Shown here: one piece after another, positions 51,386 to 59,016 of the stretch
Layout of the letters: every line of letters begins with the position of its first letter
Numbering within the stretch: the first letter of the stretch is position 1
Virus record (IMG/VR): IMGVR_UViG_3300000228_000004
Coordinates: 46,524 to 110,523 of that record
Strand: one strand, 5' to 3'
Origin: a virus
DNA length: 64,000 bases
Position numbers and translations under genes: made by a program
Notes under the pieces: model-generated
The model's database searches: none
The model's input: the letters and a program-made list of their open reading frames with translations, nothing else
What the model was told of the DNA's origin: nothing

Positions 51386-51579
51386 TCACTTGCCTTCAAA
51401 ATACACGCAAATATTGTCGCTATCATAACCATCAATGGATGAGATTTTAATAACTTTATTCAGTGCAACCATTTCTTTATAAGCCAATTCTTTAAATTCT
51501 GCCCATTCATTGGCTGAACCTCGTACATAAAAATCTGAAATTTTTTCATTGCAGTATCAAATTCTTTTTTTTTTGTCAT
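51386..51579 (-). pseudogene. Small protein, frameshifted
   Basis: From ATG 51579 the frame reads MTKKKEFDTAMKK (with a run of ten A), then the coding signal moves to another frame: ISDFYVRGSANEWAEF, EMVALNKVIKISSIDGYDSD, ending CVYFEGK. Own promoter. Function unknown. Confidence 0.5.
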
Positions 51580-51607
51580 CGTAAATCATTTAATTGTTAT
51601 ATAATAT

Positions 51608-51635
51608 ATTATACCGTAAGTCAAGTTAAAGAAAG
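51608..51635 (-). promoter_or_regulatory. Phage promoter upstream of 51579 gene
   Basis: Minus-strand CTTTAACTTGACTTACGG then TATAAT at 51613-51608. Confidence 0.65.
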
Positions 51636-51636
51636 T

Positions 51637-51825
51637 TTAATCGTTCTTCCATTTCCGTTCATTTGGGTTTCTCAGAATAAGATACAATGCTTGCTCAATT
51701 TTTCTGAGTTCATTATATTCTTCATTCGCCCCTACATCGTATCTCGAAGCATCATCTATGAACTCTCTTCTGGTTCTTAACATTACCAGCACCTCAGCCA
51801 ACATTTCTTTTATCTCATCGAGCAT
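51637..51825 (-). CDS. Small helical protein, 62 aa
   Basis: MLDEIKEMLAEVLVMLRTRREF..., amphipathic helices throughout. Directly follows the 51827 gene. Not recognised. Confidence 0.55.
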   Translation of the reverse strand: MLDEIKEMLAEVLVMLRTRREFIDDASRYDVGANEEYNELRKIEQALYLILRNPNERKWKND

Positions 51826-51826
51826 A

Positions 51827-52060
51827 TTAATCCTTTATTGTTCTTATGTTATTTGAAAATTCTCTTGTTACATCCATAGCTTCTGGATAACAAACACAGC
51901 TTATTTGAGCCTTATCTGTATATTTTAAAATTTTGTTTTTGTGATATCGTGATTGCGTATTTATAAAAAGGAGCGAGTATTTCTTAACTTGCTTCAAAGT
52001 TCGTAAACAATCATTTGAATAAGAAACGCTCACCATCAACGCCAAGACCAATGATTTCAT
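51827..52060 (-). CDS. Small exported protein, 77 aa
   Basis: N-terminal signal-like stretch MKSLVLALMVSVSYS, then a mature part with Cys pair (NDCLRTL and ISCVCYPEAM). Probably periplasmic; function unknown. Own promoter. Confidence 0.5.
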   Translation of the reverse strand: MKSLVLALMVSVSYSNDCLRTLKQVKKYSLLFINTQSRYHKNKILKYTDKAQISCVCYPEAMDVTREFSNNIRTIKD

Positions 52061-52091
52061 TTTTAAACCTTTTCTTTATGATATATGATAT

Positions 52092-52122
52092 ATTATACCG
52101 TAACTTAGCTTAAAGTAAGGTT
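52092..52122 (-). promoter_or_regulatory. Phage promoter upstream of 52060 gene
   Basis: Minus-strand TTTAAGCTAAGTTACGG then TATAAT at 52097-52092. Confidence 0.7.
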
Positions 52123-52225
52123 AAAAATGAAATTTTTAAAAATTTAAATAATAGGGGGATATAATTCGTGAGTCACTACCCTGCTTTGGGTGGGTTTTTA
52201 GTAGATTTGAGCAAGCGGTGACATA

Positions 52226-52759
52226 TCAGAATTGAATGAAAAAGCTGTGAATCGTTATTAATGAACTTTTTAAATGTTCAAACGCTAAATCAACCGCCCT
52301 TCGAAGATGAATTTTCAATTGTTTGTCTTGATAACCGAGTTCATTGATAGTATTCTCCAACCCTTCAATTTCGCCACGATATTTACCCAATTCACTTCCC
52401 AATATACTAATTTCGATTTTATGTATACCTTGAATGGCACTAATTTTTTTCGTGAGAGCATTAATACTCTCGTTCATTTCGATATTATCTGGTTTCAAAT
52501 ATATTGAAGTAGAAGCCAACAACATCTTAACCCCATTAGAGGCCTCTTTTATGTGAACATCATATAAAATTTTATCAGTCAATGCCTCTGATAGAATCTT
52601 CTTTATCATTCCTTTTGGCGCGTTGTACGGCAGCCAACTCGAAATAGTTTGTCTTTTTAATTCTATAGCATCAAAAGATTGTGAAAAGATTCCATCTGTG
52701 TCAGTATATTCAGTCGTTTCAATTTTCGAAGCTGGTGAATAGTCTAGTTCTATGCTCAC
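52226..52759 (-). CDS. Hypothetical protein, 177 aa
   Basis: First half with PYNAPKGMIKKIL, second half long helices (ALTKKISAIQGIHKIEISIL, YRGEIEGLENTINELG). ATGA overlap with the phosphoesterase gene. Not recognised. Confidence 0.55.
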   Translation of the reverse strand: MSIELDYSPASKIETTEYTDTDGIFSQSFDAIELKRQTISSWLPYNAPKGMIKKILSEALTDKILYDVHIKEASNGVKMLLASTSIYLKPDNIEMNESINALTKKISAIQGIHKIEISILGSELGKYRGEIEGLENTINELGYQDKQLKIHLRRAVDLAFEHLKSSLITIHSFFIQF

Positions 52760-53508
52760 AATAATTCCTTTGGGGGTGTATTATAATGACACTCGAAAAA
52801 GTCTTCAGAACCGTCTTGAAGAATTTCTTTATGTATTAAATCTACATGCATATGCCCAAAATGCCATTCCTTGAAGGTCACGCGTTCATATAAAACCTCA
52901 AGGAATTCTGAGGTGGTATCTTTTATTTTACCGACATTATATTTGGTTATATGAATAAATTTTTCAACTAAAGAAGTCGGGCAAGTATGAGTCAATACAT
53001 AATCGAGATCATATCCTTTTGAGTCAAGTTCATTGAAACAGTCCTCAGTTTCTTTATACGATATATCTTCTTGTACCCACCAAGATACATCTTTTGTTCT
53101 ATTTGATTTGTCTATACTGTGCGCGCCACCGACTGTTAAAATCTTCCTTCCGTTTATAGTGTAAATACCGCCACGCTTAAAGAAATAAATTCTATCACCA
53201 GCACTTGACTCCCAAAATTGAACTTCGTTGCCCCACATTTCACACCAAGGCAAGGTTTCAATTTCATTATAATTCTCGTGGTTTCCTAGCACTACAGCTG
53301 TAGTGAATTTTTTCCTAGCAACCCATTCTAACCAATAGGTCTGTTCTTTATTCATACCCAATGGATACCAAATACCACCGAAATCGCCAAGTTGTATTAA
53401 AACATCATTTTTACTTAATGTCTTTTGTTCTGGGAAATTTCTTGTATTGATTTTTTGTATATCGTGGGACATGTGCGTGTCACCGCACACAAATAATCTA
53501 TTTTTCAT
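52756..53508 (-). CDS. Metallophosphoesterase, 250 aa
   Basis: FVCGDTHMSHDI at 6-17, IQLGDFGGIWYP near 40, VVLGNHENYNE near 74, VGGAHSIDKSNR near 125, VLTHTCPTS near 172 and WHFGHMHVD near 222: complete motif series of the serine/threonine-phosphatase-like branch common in phages and prophages. Confidence 0.8.
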   Translation of the reverse strand: MKNRLFVCGDTHMSHDIQKINTRNFPEQKTLSKNDVLIQLGDFGGIWYPLGMNKEQTYWLEWVARKKFTTAVVLGNHENYNEIETLPWCEMWGNEVQFWESSAGDRIYFFKRGGIYTINGRKILTVGGAHSIDKSNRTKDVSWWVQEDISYKETEDCFNELDSKGYDLDYVLTHTCPTSLVEKFIHITKYNVGKIKDTTSEFLEVLYERVTFKEWHFGHMHVDLIHKEILQDGSEDFFECHYNTPPKELL

Positions 53509-53552
53509 TTACTTCCCTTTCTTAGGAATAATTTTTATTTCAAAAAGCAGAA

Positions 53553-53720
53553 CTACCTGACTTTTTCTTGCGTACCTAGCTGATACGCGGCTTTCATCAA
53601 CTCTTCTACCGCATACATTTCTTCCAAGTTTATATTAGAAATTATTTCCAATAAATCTTCTATATCAGCATCACCGAACTGTTCATCGATTGTTCTCAAA
53701 CATAATTCTATTTCGTTCAT
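53553..53720 (-). CDS. Small acidic protein, 55 aa
   Basis: MNEIELCLRTIDEQFGDADIED..., helical and acidic; just upstream of the phosphoesterase gene. Too short for most gene callers, but codon pattern and position support it. Confidence 0.55.
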   Translation of the reverse strand: MNEIELCLRTIDEQFGDADIEDLLEIISNINLEEMYAVEELMKAAYQLGTQEKVR

Positions 53721-53781
53721 AAAGTACCCCTGTTACATTTTCAACTATTTAAGCCCAATAACATGGTGTGTCCTGTTATCG

Positions 53782-54129
53782 TTAGATATATTTCTCAATG
53801 TCCAAATTTTCAAACCCGAATATATCACCGTCACTATTATTAGAAAAAACGATTTTTTGAATTTCACCCTTTAAAACATCATTCAAGATTCCTTCAATTA
53901 TATCAGCTATTCTTTTTTTATCCTTGATAAATGAACCCTTATATTTTGTTTTAAATATTGCTTGAGTCAACCACTTTGGTATATTTTCAGATGATCTATA
54001 AACTGAAGGGTTGTCAATCATATCCTGTATTTCAGCGGATTCATAAGTGAAAGTTCTATTCTTTCTTGACCCAGTGACCTGTAAAATTATCTCATTATTC
54101 TCTATTGATTCTACTATTTCTCTTAACAT
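53782..54129 (-). CDS. Leader-bearing hypothetical protein, 115 aa
   Basis: Starts MLREIVESIENNE, the shared leader. The body is alpha/beta with a conserved-looking DNPSVYRSSENIPKWLTQ segment. Not recognised. Confidence 0.6.
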   Translation of the reverse strand: MLREIVESIENNEIILQVTGSRKNRTFTYESAEIQDMIDNPSVYRSSENIPKWLTQAIFKTKYKGSFIKDKKRIADIIEGILNDVLKGEIQKIVFSNNSDGDIFGFENLDIEKYI

Positions 54130-54439
54130 ACGCTTTCCTTAATTTTATATTCGTGATTCAAATATATAAAAATGGCACTGAAAAAGTATGTTTTTTACAC
54201 GCCTTTAGTACTCATTTTAAGTATTTAATACTGAATTTCTAGTCTAGTTCACGACCCAGTGCCGATGTGTTCATAATGTGTCTCTGGTTGAGCCCATTAT
54301 TTCATCTGCTCTTTTCAATATATGTTTAGGTGGATTTTTGAAGTCACTTGGTTCAACTTCATTATTAAATTTTGTGCCCTAGTTCCCTTGTATATTTTCA
54401 TCAAATCTACCATGAGCTAATGTGCTTCTACTTTTAAAT
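54130..54439 (-). other. Intergenic stretch with decayed coding traces
   Basis: No intact gene. On the minus strand a frame after the 54440 gene's stop codon region reads FKSRSTLAHGRFDENIQGN, a TAG, then VEPSDFKNPPKHILKRADEIM and TGA, which looks like a former small gene. No RNA structure stands out. Confidence 0.35.
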
Positions 54440-55855
54440 TCACTCCAACCCCTTAGCTGAATTTTCTATGGCTATCGCACTTTCAAGTGTGTCACCGTGT
54501 TCTTTATCATCTCTTATTAGTTTAAATACTGGGTGGAGGCAAGACCAATTACCATCGGAGTCTCTACTTAACCCAGAACATTTTATCTCAACAAGTTTTC
54601 CGTTAAGTGAATCCATATTTTCGGTTATGAATAACATGTCTTTTTCAGTTATGCCTCCAGGGGAAGTTCTTAAATTTCCACATTCTGAGGTAACATTTAA
54701 ACTAGATATGACATTTTCGTTTTTTGTTCCAGGAGTACCGTAATTAAAACTTTCAATCCTTAAATCTAGATCGATTGAAATCTTCATTTTAATCTGGTGG
54801 GAAGGCTTTCCGTCTGCCCACTCGCCATTAGATCCTTTTAGTATAGTCCCTTCTTCACCCCTGTGTAACATGTCTTGGAAATGCTCTACTGCTTCAGCCT
54901 TATTTCTAACCACTCTGTACTCAATTATCTCAAATGATGAAGTCTCTTTTATCGCATCTTCTAATAACATCAGTCGTTGACTTCTAGAAGTTTCTGAACA
55001 TTTCTTACGGTAATCAGATAAAGGGATGTAATCCCAAGCAACTAATGTGAGTGAGTCATTCACATTAGCTAAAGTGACTCCATTACTGTCCCTGAATTTT
55101 CTGGCTTCTTTAGATATATCCTTCCCATCAAATTGTTTTTGTGCGATAGAAATATAACTAGATATGATACCATTTGCTTTATACCTATCTTTTTCACCCC
55201 TAAGCATTAACTCACCATTGATAACAATATCAAACCCAAAATAATCCCTCAACTTCTTAGCTTCTATTTCAAGAGCACCCATTAATGGGTTCGGGTTTCC
55301 ACCCCTTGACTCAAAAAATACCCCAGTTGAAGTTGAAATGATATTCAAATATCTCCCGTCCATCTTTACTTCTGAAAATGCATATGGGTGTTTTTCAAAT
55401 AATGATTTTATTTTCTTTTCATCGTATGATACAGCACCCATATACGGTACTTCGTATATTTGGAATGGTTTCATTTCATCGTTAATTAACGAAATTCCGA
55501 AACCAGCCTTGAAATCTTTTGAAATAATCCATTTTATTACTTGAGCATCTTTTTCGGAAGTAGCCCCTAAAATTTCTTTCAAAAACGCAATGCCGTCAGT
55601 CCCAGTACTCTCCCTATGGACTAATTTACTTAGGGCTTCAATTGCCTCTTTTAAAGATAAATCTGGTGCGTGATATTCATACTCTGGTATTTTTTTGATA
55701 CCGAATGTCACCCTTGGGTCAAGTGCATTAGTGAGGACAAGTTGAAATAATTCATTTTCTTTATTATCTCTTAGAATTTCTCTTTTTGAATTTATACTTG
55801 AAGTTGTTCTTAGTTGTTCTATTATATCATAAGGGGTCATTATAGTTCCATTCAA
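54440..55855 (-). CDS. 30: ATP-dependent DNA ligase (gp30-like)
   Basis: 471 residues. Adenylation motif I SEVKMDGRYL near 160 (KMDGR), motif III FFESRGG near 178, motif IV GEEGTILKG near 345, motif V SHQIKMKIS near 360, and an OB-fold with ITEKDMLFITENM. Seals nicks in replication and recombination. Confidence 0.9.
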   Translation of the reverse strand: MNGTIMTPYDIIEQLRTTSSINSKREILRDNKENELFQLVLTNALDPRVTFGIKKIPEYEYHAPDLSLKEAIEALSKLVHRESTGTDGIAFLKEILGATSEKDAQVIKWIISKDFKAGFGISLINDEMKPFQIYEVPYMGAVSYDEKKIKSLFEKHPYAFSEVKMDGRYLNIISTSTGVFFESRGGNPNPLMGALEIEAKKLRDYFGFDIVINGELMLRGEKDRYKANGIISSYISIAQKQFDGKDISKEARKFRDSNGVTLANVNDSLTLVAWDYIPLSDYRKKCSETSRSQRLMLLEDAIKETSSFEIIEYRVVRNKAEAVEHFQDMLHRGEEGTILKGSNGEWADGKPSHQIKMKISIDLDLRIESFNYGTPGTKNENVISSLNVTSECGNLRTSPGGITEKDMLFITENMDSLNGKLVEIKCSGLSRDSDGNWSCLHPVFKLIRDDKEHGDTLESAIAIENSAKGLE

Positions 55856-56106
55856 TTTAATTGTTTCTGGCGCGCATCATCTAATTCTTCGAACACAATT
55901 TTTTTATCATCTAGACTTAGTTCAAATATAAATACAGCATTTTCGTCCATATACATCGCGTGTTCACTTAACACGATGAAATTCATAATATCGACTCCAG
56001 GGAATTCATTAACAAATTCCTCCCATATACCCATTGCTTCTAAGTTCAACGCGTCAACTAAAGTCTCACCATTCTCAAAAACAACACTAAATTTAGCATC
56101 TTTCAT
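55852..56106 (-). CDS. Hypothetical protein, 84 aa
   Basis: MKDAKFSVVFENGETLVDALNLEAMG..., alpha/beta; ATGA overlap with ligase and its own promoter, so it heads the ligase unit. Not recognised. Confidence 0.55.
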   Translation of the reverse strand: MKDAKFSVVFENGETLVDALNLEAMGIWEEFVNEFPGVDIMNFIVLSEHAMYMDENAVFIFELSLDDKKIVFEELDDARQKQLN

Positions 56107-56133
56107 TTTAACCCTTTATTTTCGTTATGTAAT

Positions 56134-56165
56134 ATTATACTGTAAGTTAGCTTAAAGTAAGGTTA
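56134..56165 (-). promoter_or_regulatory. Phage promoter for the ligase unit
   Basis: Minus-strand TTTAAGCTAACTTACAG then TATAAT at 56139-56134. Confidence 0.68.
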
Positions 56166-56168
56166 ATA

Positions 56169-56582
56169 TCATTCCATTGACAATTTATATGACAATGTGT
56201 CTATATCGCCTTGTATATCTTCCAATACCCCGTTTAAAGAAAGTAAATCACCGCTAGAAGTTTTGTCAAGCATAAATGAGACCTTTGTTCTAAGACCAGA
56301 CAATTGTTTTATGAGTTCTTCTTTTTTATACCCAATTTTAAAATTGACATTCACTTCACCAGAAGATATCGTGAAACCCATACCCAAATAGGTTTCTATT
56401 AAGGTATCTACATCACCTTGTATGTCTTCATAAAATTCACCTAGAGCAACATGCTCTGAGTATGAACTTGTAAATAAATGGTATAAGTGTGTTTGTTCAA
56501 CGAACCATAACATTTCTAATGCCAAATTTTCAAATTCACCCTCAGTACTTTTATCAAACCCCTCTAAAATCTCTTTTAACAT
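56169..56582 (-). CDS. Ferritin/Dps-like helical protein (DUF5856-like) with leader
   Basis: 137 residues; leader MLKEILEGFDKS. Then WFVEQTHLYHLFTSSYSEHVALGEFYEDIQGDVDTL, the His/Glu pattern of a four-helix Dps-like fold widespread in phages, and a repeated VLEDIQGDIDTL at the C-terminus. DNA protection or a structural role is possible. Confidence 0.55.
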   Translation of the reverse strand: MLKEILEGFDKSTEGEFENLALEMLWFVEQTHLYHLFTSSYSEHVALGEFYEDIQGDVDTLIETYLGMGFTISSGEVNVNFKIGYKKEELIKQLSGLRTKVSFMLDKTSSGDLLSLNGVLEDIQGDIDTLSYKLSME

Positions 56583-56594
56583 AGTTAATACCTT

Positions 56595-56837
56595 TTAATA
56601 ATTTTTAAACACTATATTTTTGTTAATCCAGCGTTTATCAGTTTCATATACCCCAGCGTTTCCACCCACCACGAAATTCATTTTAATGATGTTACCCAAT
56701 ATCCTGTAATCAGAAAGAACAACATTATCACCGAACTTGTGTTTCAAGAATGCTACTATCTCTTCAGATGTGACATCAGCCACGGAATCATCATCTATTC
56801 CGATTACCCTTTCTAATATTTCTCGTATCAACTTCAT
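56595..56837 (-). CDS. Leader-bearing hypothetical protein, 80 aa
   Basis: MKLIREILERVIGIDD... leader, then a small alpha/beta body (EEIVAFLKHKFGDNVVLSDY). Abuts the upstream gene by one base. Confidence 0.55.
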   Translation of the reverse strand: MKLIREILERVIGIDDDSVADVTSEEIVAFLKHKFGDNVVLSDYRILGNIIKMNFVVGGNAGVYETDKRWINKNIVFKNY

Positions 56838-57230
56838 TTACCCCAGAACTAACATTTTTTCACCATTTTTGATTTTATAATCATTGGGTGTTTTCTTATT
56901 GAGTTGCATGATAGTCACGAAGGTCATAGTCTTAAACTCATTGTTGACGGACACTAAGCAATTTTGATACCCGTTAGCGTCTTGGTAAATTAAATGGTAT
57001 TTTCCATCTTGTATTTCAATCGGACGCTTCTTAAGAAACAACTTCACTATTCCGATAAATTCTTTACAGAAAAACCCGTCATCTCTTTCTTTTTCAGAAG
57101 GAGGTCTTGGGTCGTCTAAGTGTGATGTTCTACCTATAATCCAAGTACCCAATTTAAACATAGCACCGTTTCCAGTAGAGCAATCTGGAGAAACCCTTTC
57201 TAGAACTTTTAAAACAGCTTCTCTTATCAT
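56838..57230 (-). CDS. Leader-bearing hypothetical protein, 130 aa
   Basis: MIREAVLKVLERVSPD leader. The body has GTWIIGRTSHLDDPRPPS and YHLIYQDANGYQNCLV. Not recognised. Confidence 0.55.
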   Translation of the reverse strand: MIREAVLKVLERVSPDCSTGNGAMFKLGTWIIGRTSHLDDPRPPSEKERDDGFFCKEFIGIVKLFLKKRPIEIQDGKYHLIYQDANGYQNCLVSVNNEFKTMTFVTIMQLNKKTPNDYKIKNGEKMLVLG

Positions 57231-57264
57231 ACTCCCTCCTCAATTTTTCATATATTATATACCA

Positions 57265-57528
57265 TTACATTTGTTTAGAATACCAGTCTAAAGTTTTCTT
57301 AGAAATTTTTGCGCCGAGTTTCTTCAATTCTTTGTTAAGCTCATCAAACCCCATTGTTTGCGCTATAAAATAATCATCATCAGCTCTTCCGATATCAAAT
57401 TCACCAAATTCCCCGTAACCAACATATTAATTTTCACCATCATTGCCTTTGAATGGGAGGGTATCCCATTCAAGTTCTCTCTTAATTTCAATTTCCTCGT
57501 TAATACTCTTTACTATTTCTCTCAACAT
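57265..57528 (-). pseudogene. Leader-bearing small gene with in-frame TAA
   Basis: ATG at 57528 starts MLREIVKSINEEIEIK..., the shared leader. After GNDGEN a TAA (57427-57429) interrupts, and the same frame then continues YVGYGEFGEFDIGRAD...KLGAKISKKTLDWYSKQM to 57265. No frameshift is needed: it is a nonsense change, recoding, or a base error. Confidence 0.5.
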
Positions 57529-57537
57529 GTTTTATCC

Positions 57538-58086
57538 TTAATTTTTATAAATTATCACGGATTCAACATTTTCGTCTTTCCCGTACTTAACAGTATTTAA
57601 TTTTGAAACTTCCACGGTTCTTATGACTTTGTCATCTGGTACCAATCTTTGTTCACCGCCAGCATGCCTTTCTTTATTGCGTTTTAAAGCAGTTTCAGGT
57701 TCCACATCAACAAGTAGTACCACAACTTTCATTCCGGCATCTTTAGCCCACTTGAACTTGTTAGAAGATGATTCTATATTGTTACCAGTCCCCATCTGAA
57801 CTATTGTCTGTTTGTTTTTAAATGCGTCCAATAATTCTTTTTTAGACCTTGCGGTTGCTCTCGAAACTTGTTTCCTCGGGTCAGTGTTAAATTCCTTTCC
57901 AAATTCAGCAGTGTATTCGTCTATATCTATAAGCTTCAACCCTTTTAGGTATTTGTTGAAAACGAAATTTTTACCAGCACCAGCTCCGCCGACCATGAAA
58001 ATGAAAGTAGGTTCTTTTTCAGCGAGTTCTTTCAAATCACTTATTTGAACTTTGGATATAGCTTCCCTTATATATACGCGTCTCAT
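57538..58086 (-). CDS. P-loop kinase (zeta-toxin/AAA_33-like) with leader
   Basis: 182 residues. Leader RRVYIREAISKVQ, then Walker A FMVGGAGAGKNFVFNKY near 30-46, DIDEY near 55, and a lid with KRNKERHAGG near 133. Resembles small-molecule or sugar-nucleotide kinases of the zeta-toxin clan; substrate unknown. Confidence 0.65.
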   Translation of the reverse strand: MRRVYIREAISKVQISDLKELAEKEPTFIFMVGGAGAGKNFVFNKYLKGLKLIDIDEYTAEFGKEFNTDPRKQVSRATARSKKELLDAFKNKQTIVQMGTGNNIESSSNKFKWAKDAGMKVVVLLVDVEPETALKRNKERHAGGEQRLVPDDKVIRTVEVSKLNTVKYGKDENVESVIIYKN

Positions 58087-58110
58087 TATTTTCCATATAG
58101 AAGTATATGG

Positions 58111-59016
58111 TTATCGTGGAACCCATCTATTTCTGAAGACAAAATAGTAAACTGAGTTTTTTTCATTTTTTCTAATCTTATCGGTTTCCCATTTTTTAAT
58201 ACCATATATCACTTCACCAATTTCAATGTTCTTTATCTTCGATGTAAATTCATCATATAAACCGCTATTTTTTAAAAGTTCAATGTCTTCATCACTATAA
58301 AAATTCTCAATTAATGTAGTCCTAACTAACGCTTCTCTAAAGATTGATTTCTTAATAGAAGAAACCGAAATAATTTTAAATCTGTCATTTAGAGCCTTTA
58401 TCGTAGAAAACGCCAAATGTATTACTGTCCCACCGACCCAAGGAAATGACAAACCTACGAAAACACCAGAAGCGAGTAATGACAACATTTTTAAACCCTT
58501 GTCACCGCCAAAAATATTCTCAAGTGAGAAGTCACCTAATAAAGCGCCAATAATATCTGAAAAATCGAAATCATATTCTATATCACCAGTGAATGACATA
58601 TTCAACCAGATGAAAACTAGAATACCCCCTACTGCGAACCCACCCAATCTCTTCATTTTGGGATTCGCTTGTAACCAAGTATCAAGTTCTTTTAATTTTT
58701 CAGTAGTCCACTTAGTGACTTTATTTTTAGAGGCAAATTTAAAAATTTCATTTAAAAGTGTTTTGTATGCTCTATACCCTTCTTTCACTGCTTTGAATAA
58801 AATATTGAAAGACCATTTTATTGAATTAAAAAATTTTAATACAAGCTTCTCTTTGAATAACTTTAGTAAATCCTTAAATCCAACATTTAATTTAGACGCA
58901 AGGTCAGTTATGAAGTCGATTTGATTCTTAAATTTATCAAATAACCCTTCATTGGCTTGTCCCAATAACATAGATTCTATGAATGATTCAAATTCTACGA
59001 TATTTACTTGGGTCAT
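58111..59016 (-). CDS. Membrane-spanning virion-type protein, 301 aa
   Basis: Starts with VEFESFIESMLLGQANEG, a leader-like LxxE segment. Two hydrophobic spans (LGGFAVGGILVFIWLNM near 125 and MLSLLASGVFVGLSF near 180) separated by an acidic loop. Not recognised; co-transcribed with leader-bearing proteins. Confidence 0.5.
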   Translation of the reverse strand: MTQVNIVEFESFIESMLLGQANEGLFDKFKNQIDFITDLASKLNVGFKDLLKLFKEKLVLKFFNSIKWSFNILFKAVKEGYRAYKTLLNEIFKFASKNKVTKWTTEKLKELDTWLQANPKMKRLGGFAVGGILVFIWLNMSFTGDIEYDFDFSDIIGALLGDFSLENIFGGDKGLKMLSLLASGVFVGLSFPWVGGTVIHLAFSTIKALNDRFKIISVSSIKKSIFREALVRTTLIENFYSDEDIELLKNSGLYDEFTSKIKNIEIGEVIYGIKKWETDKIRKNEKNSVYYFVFRNRWVPR

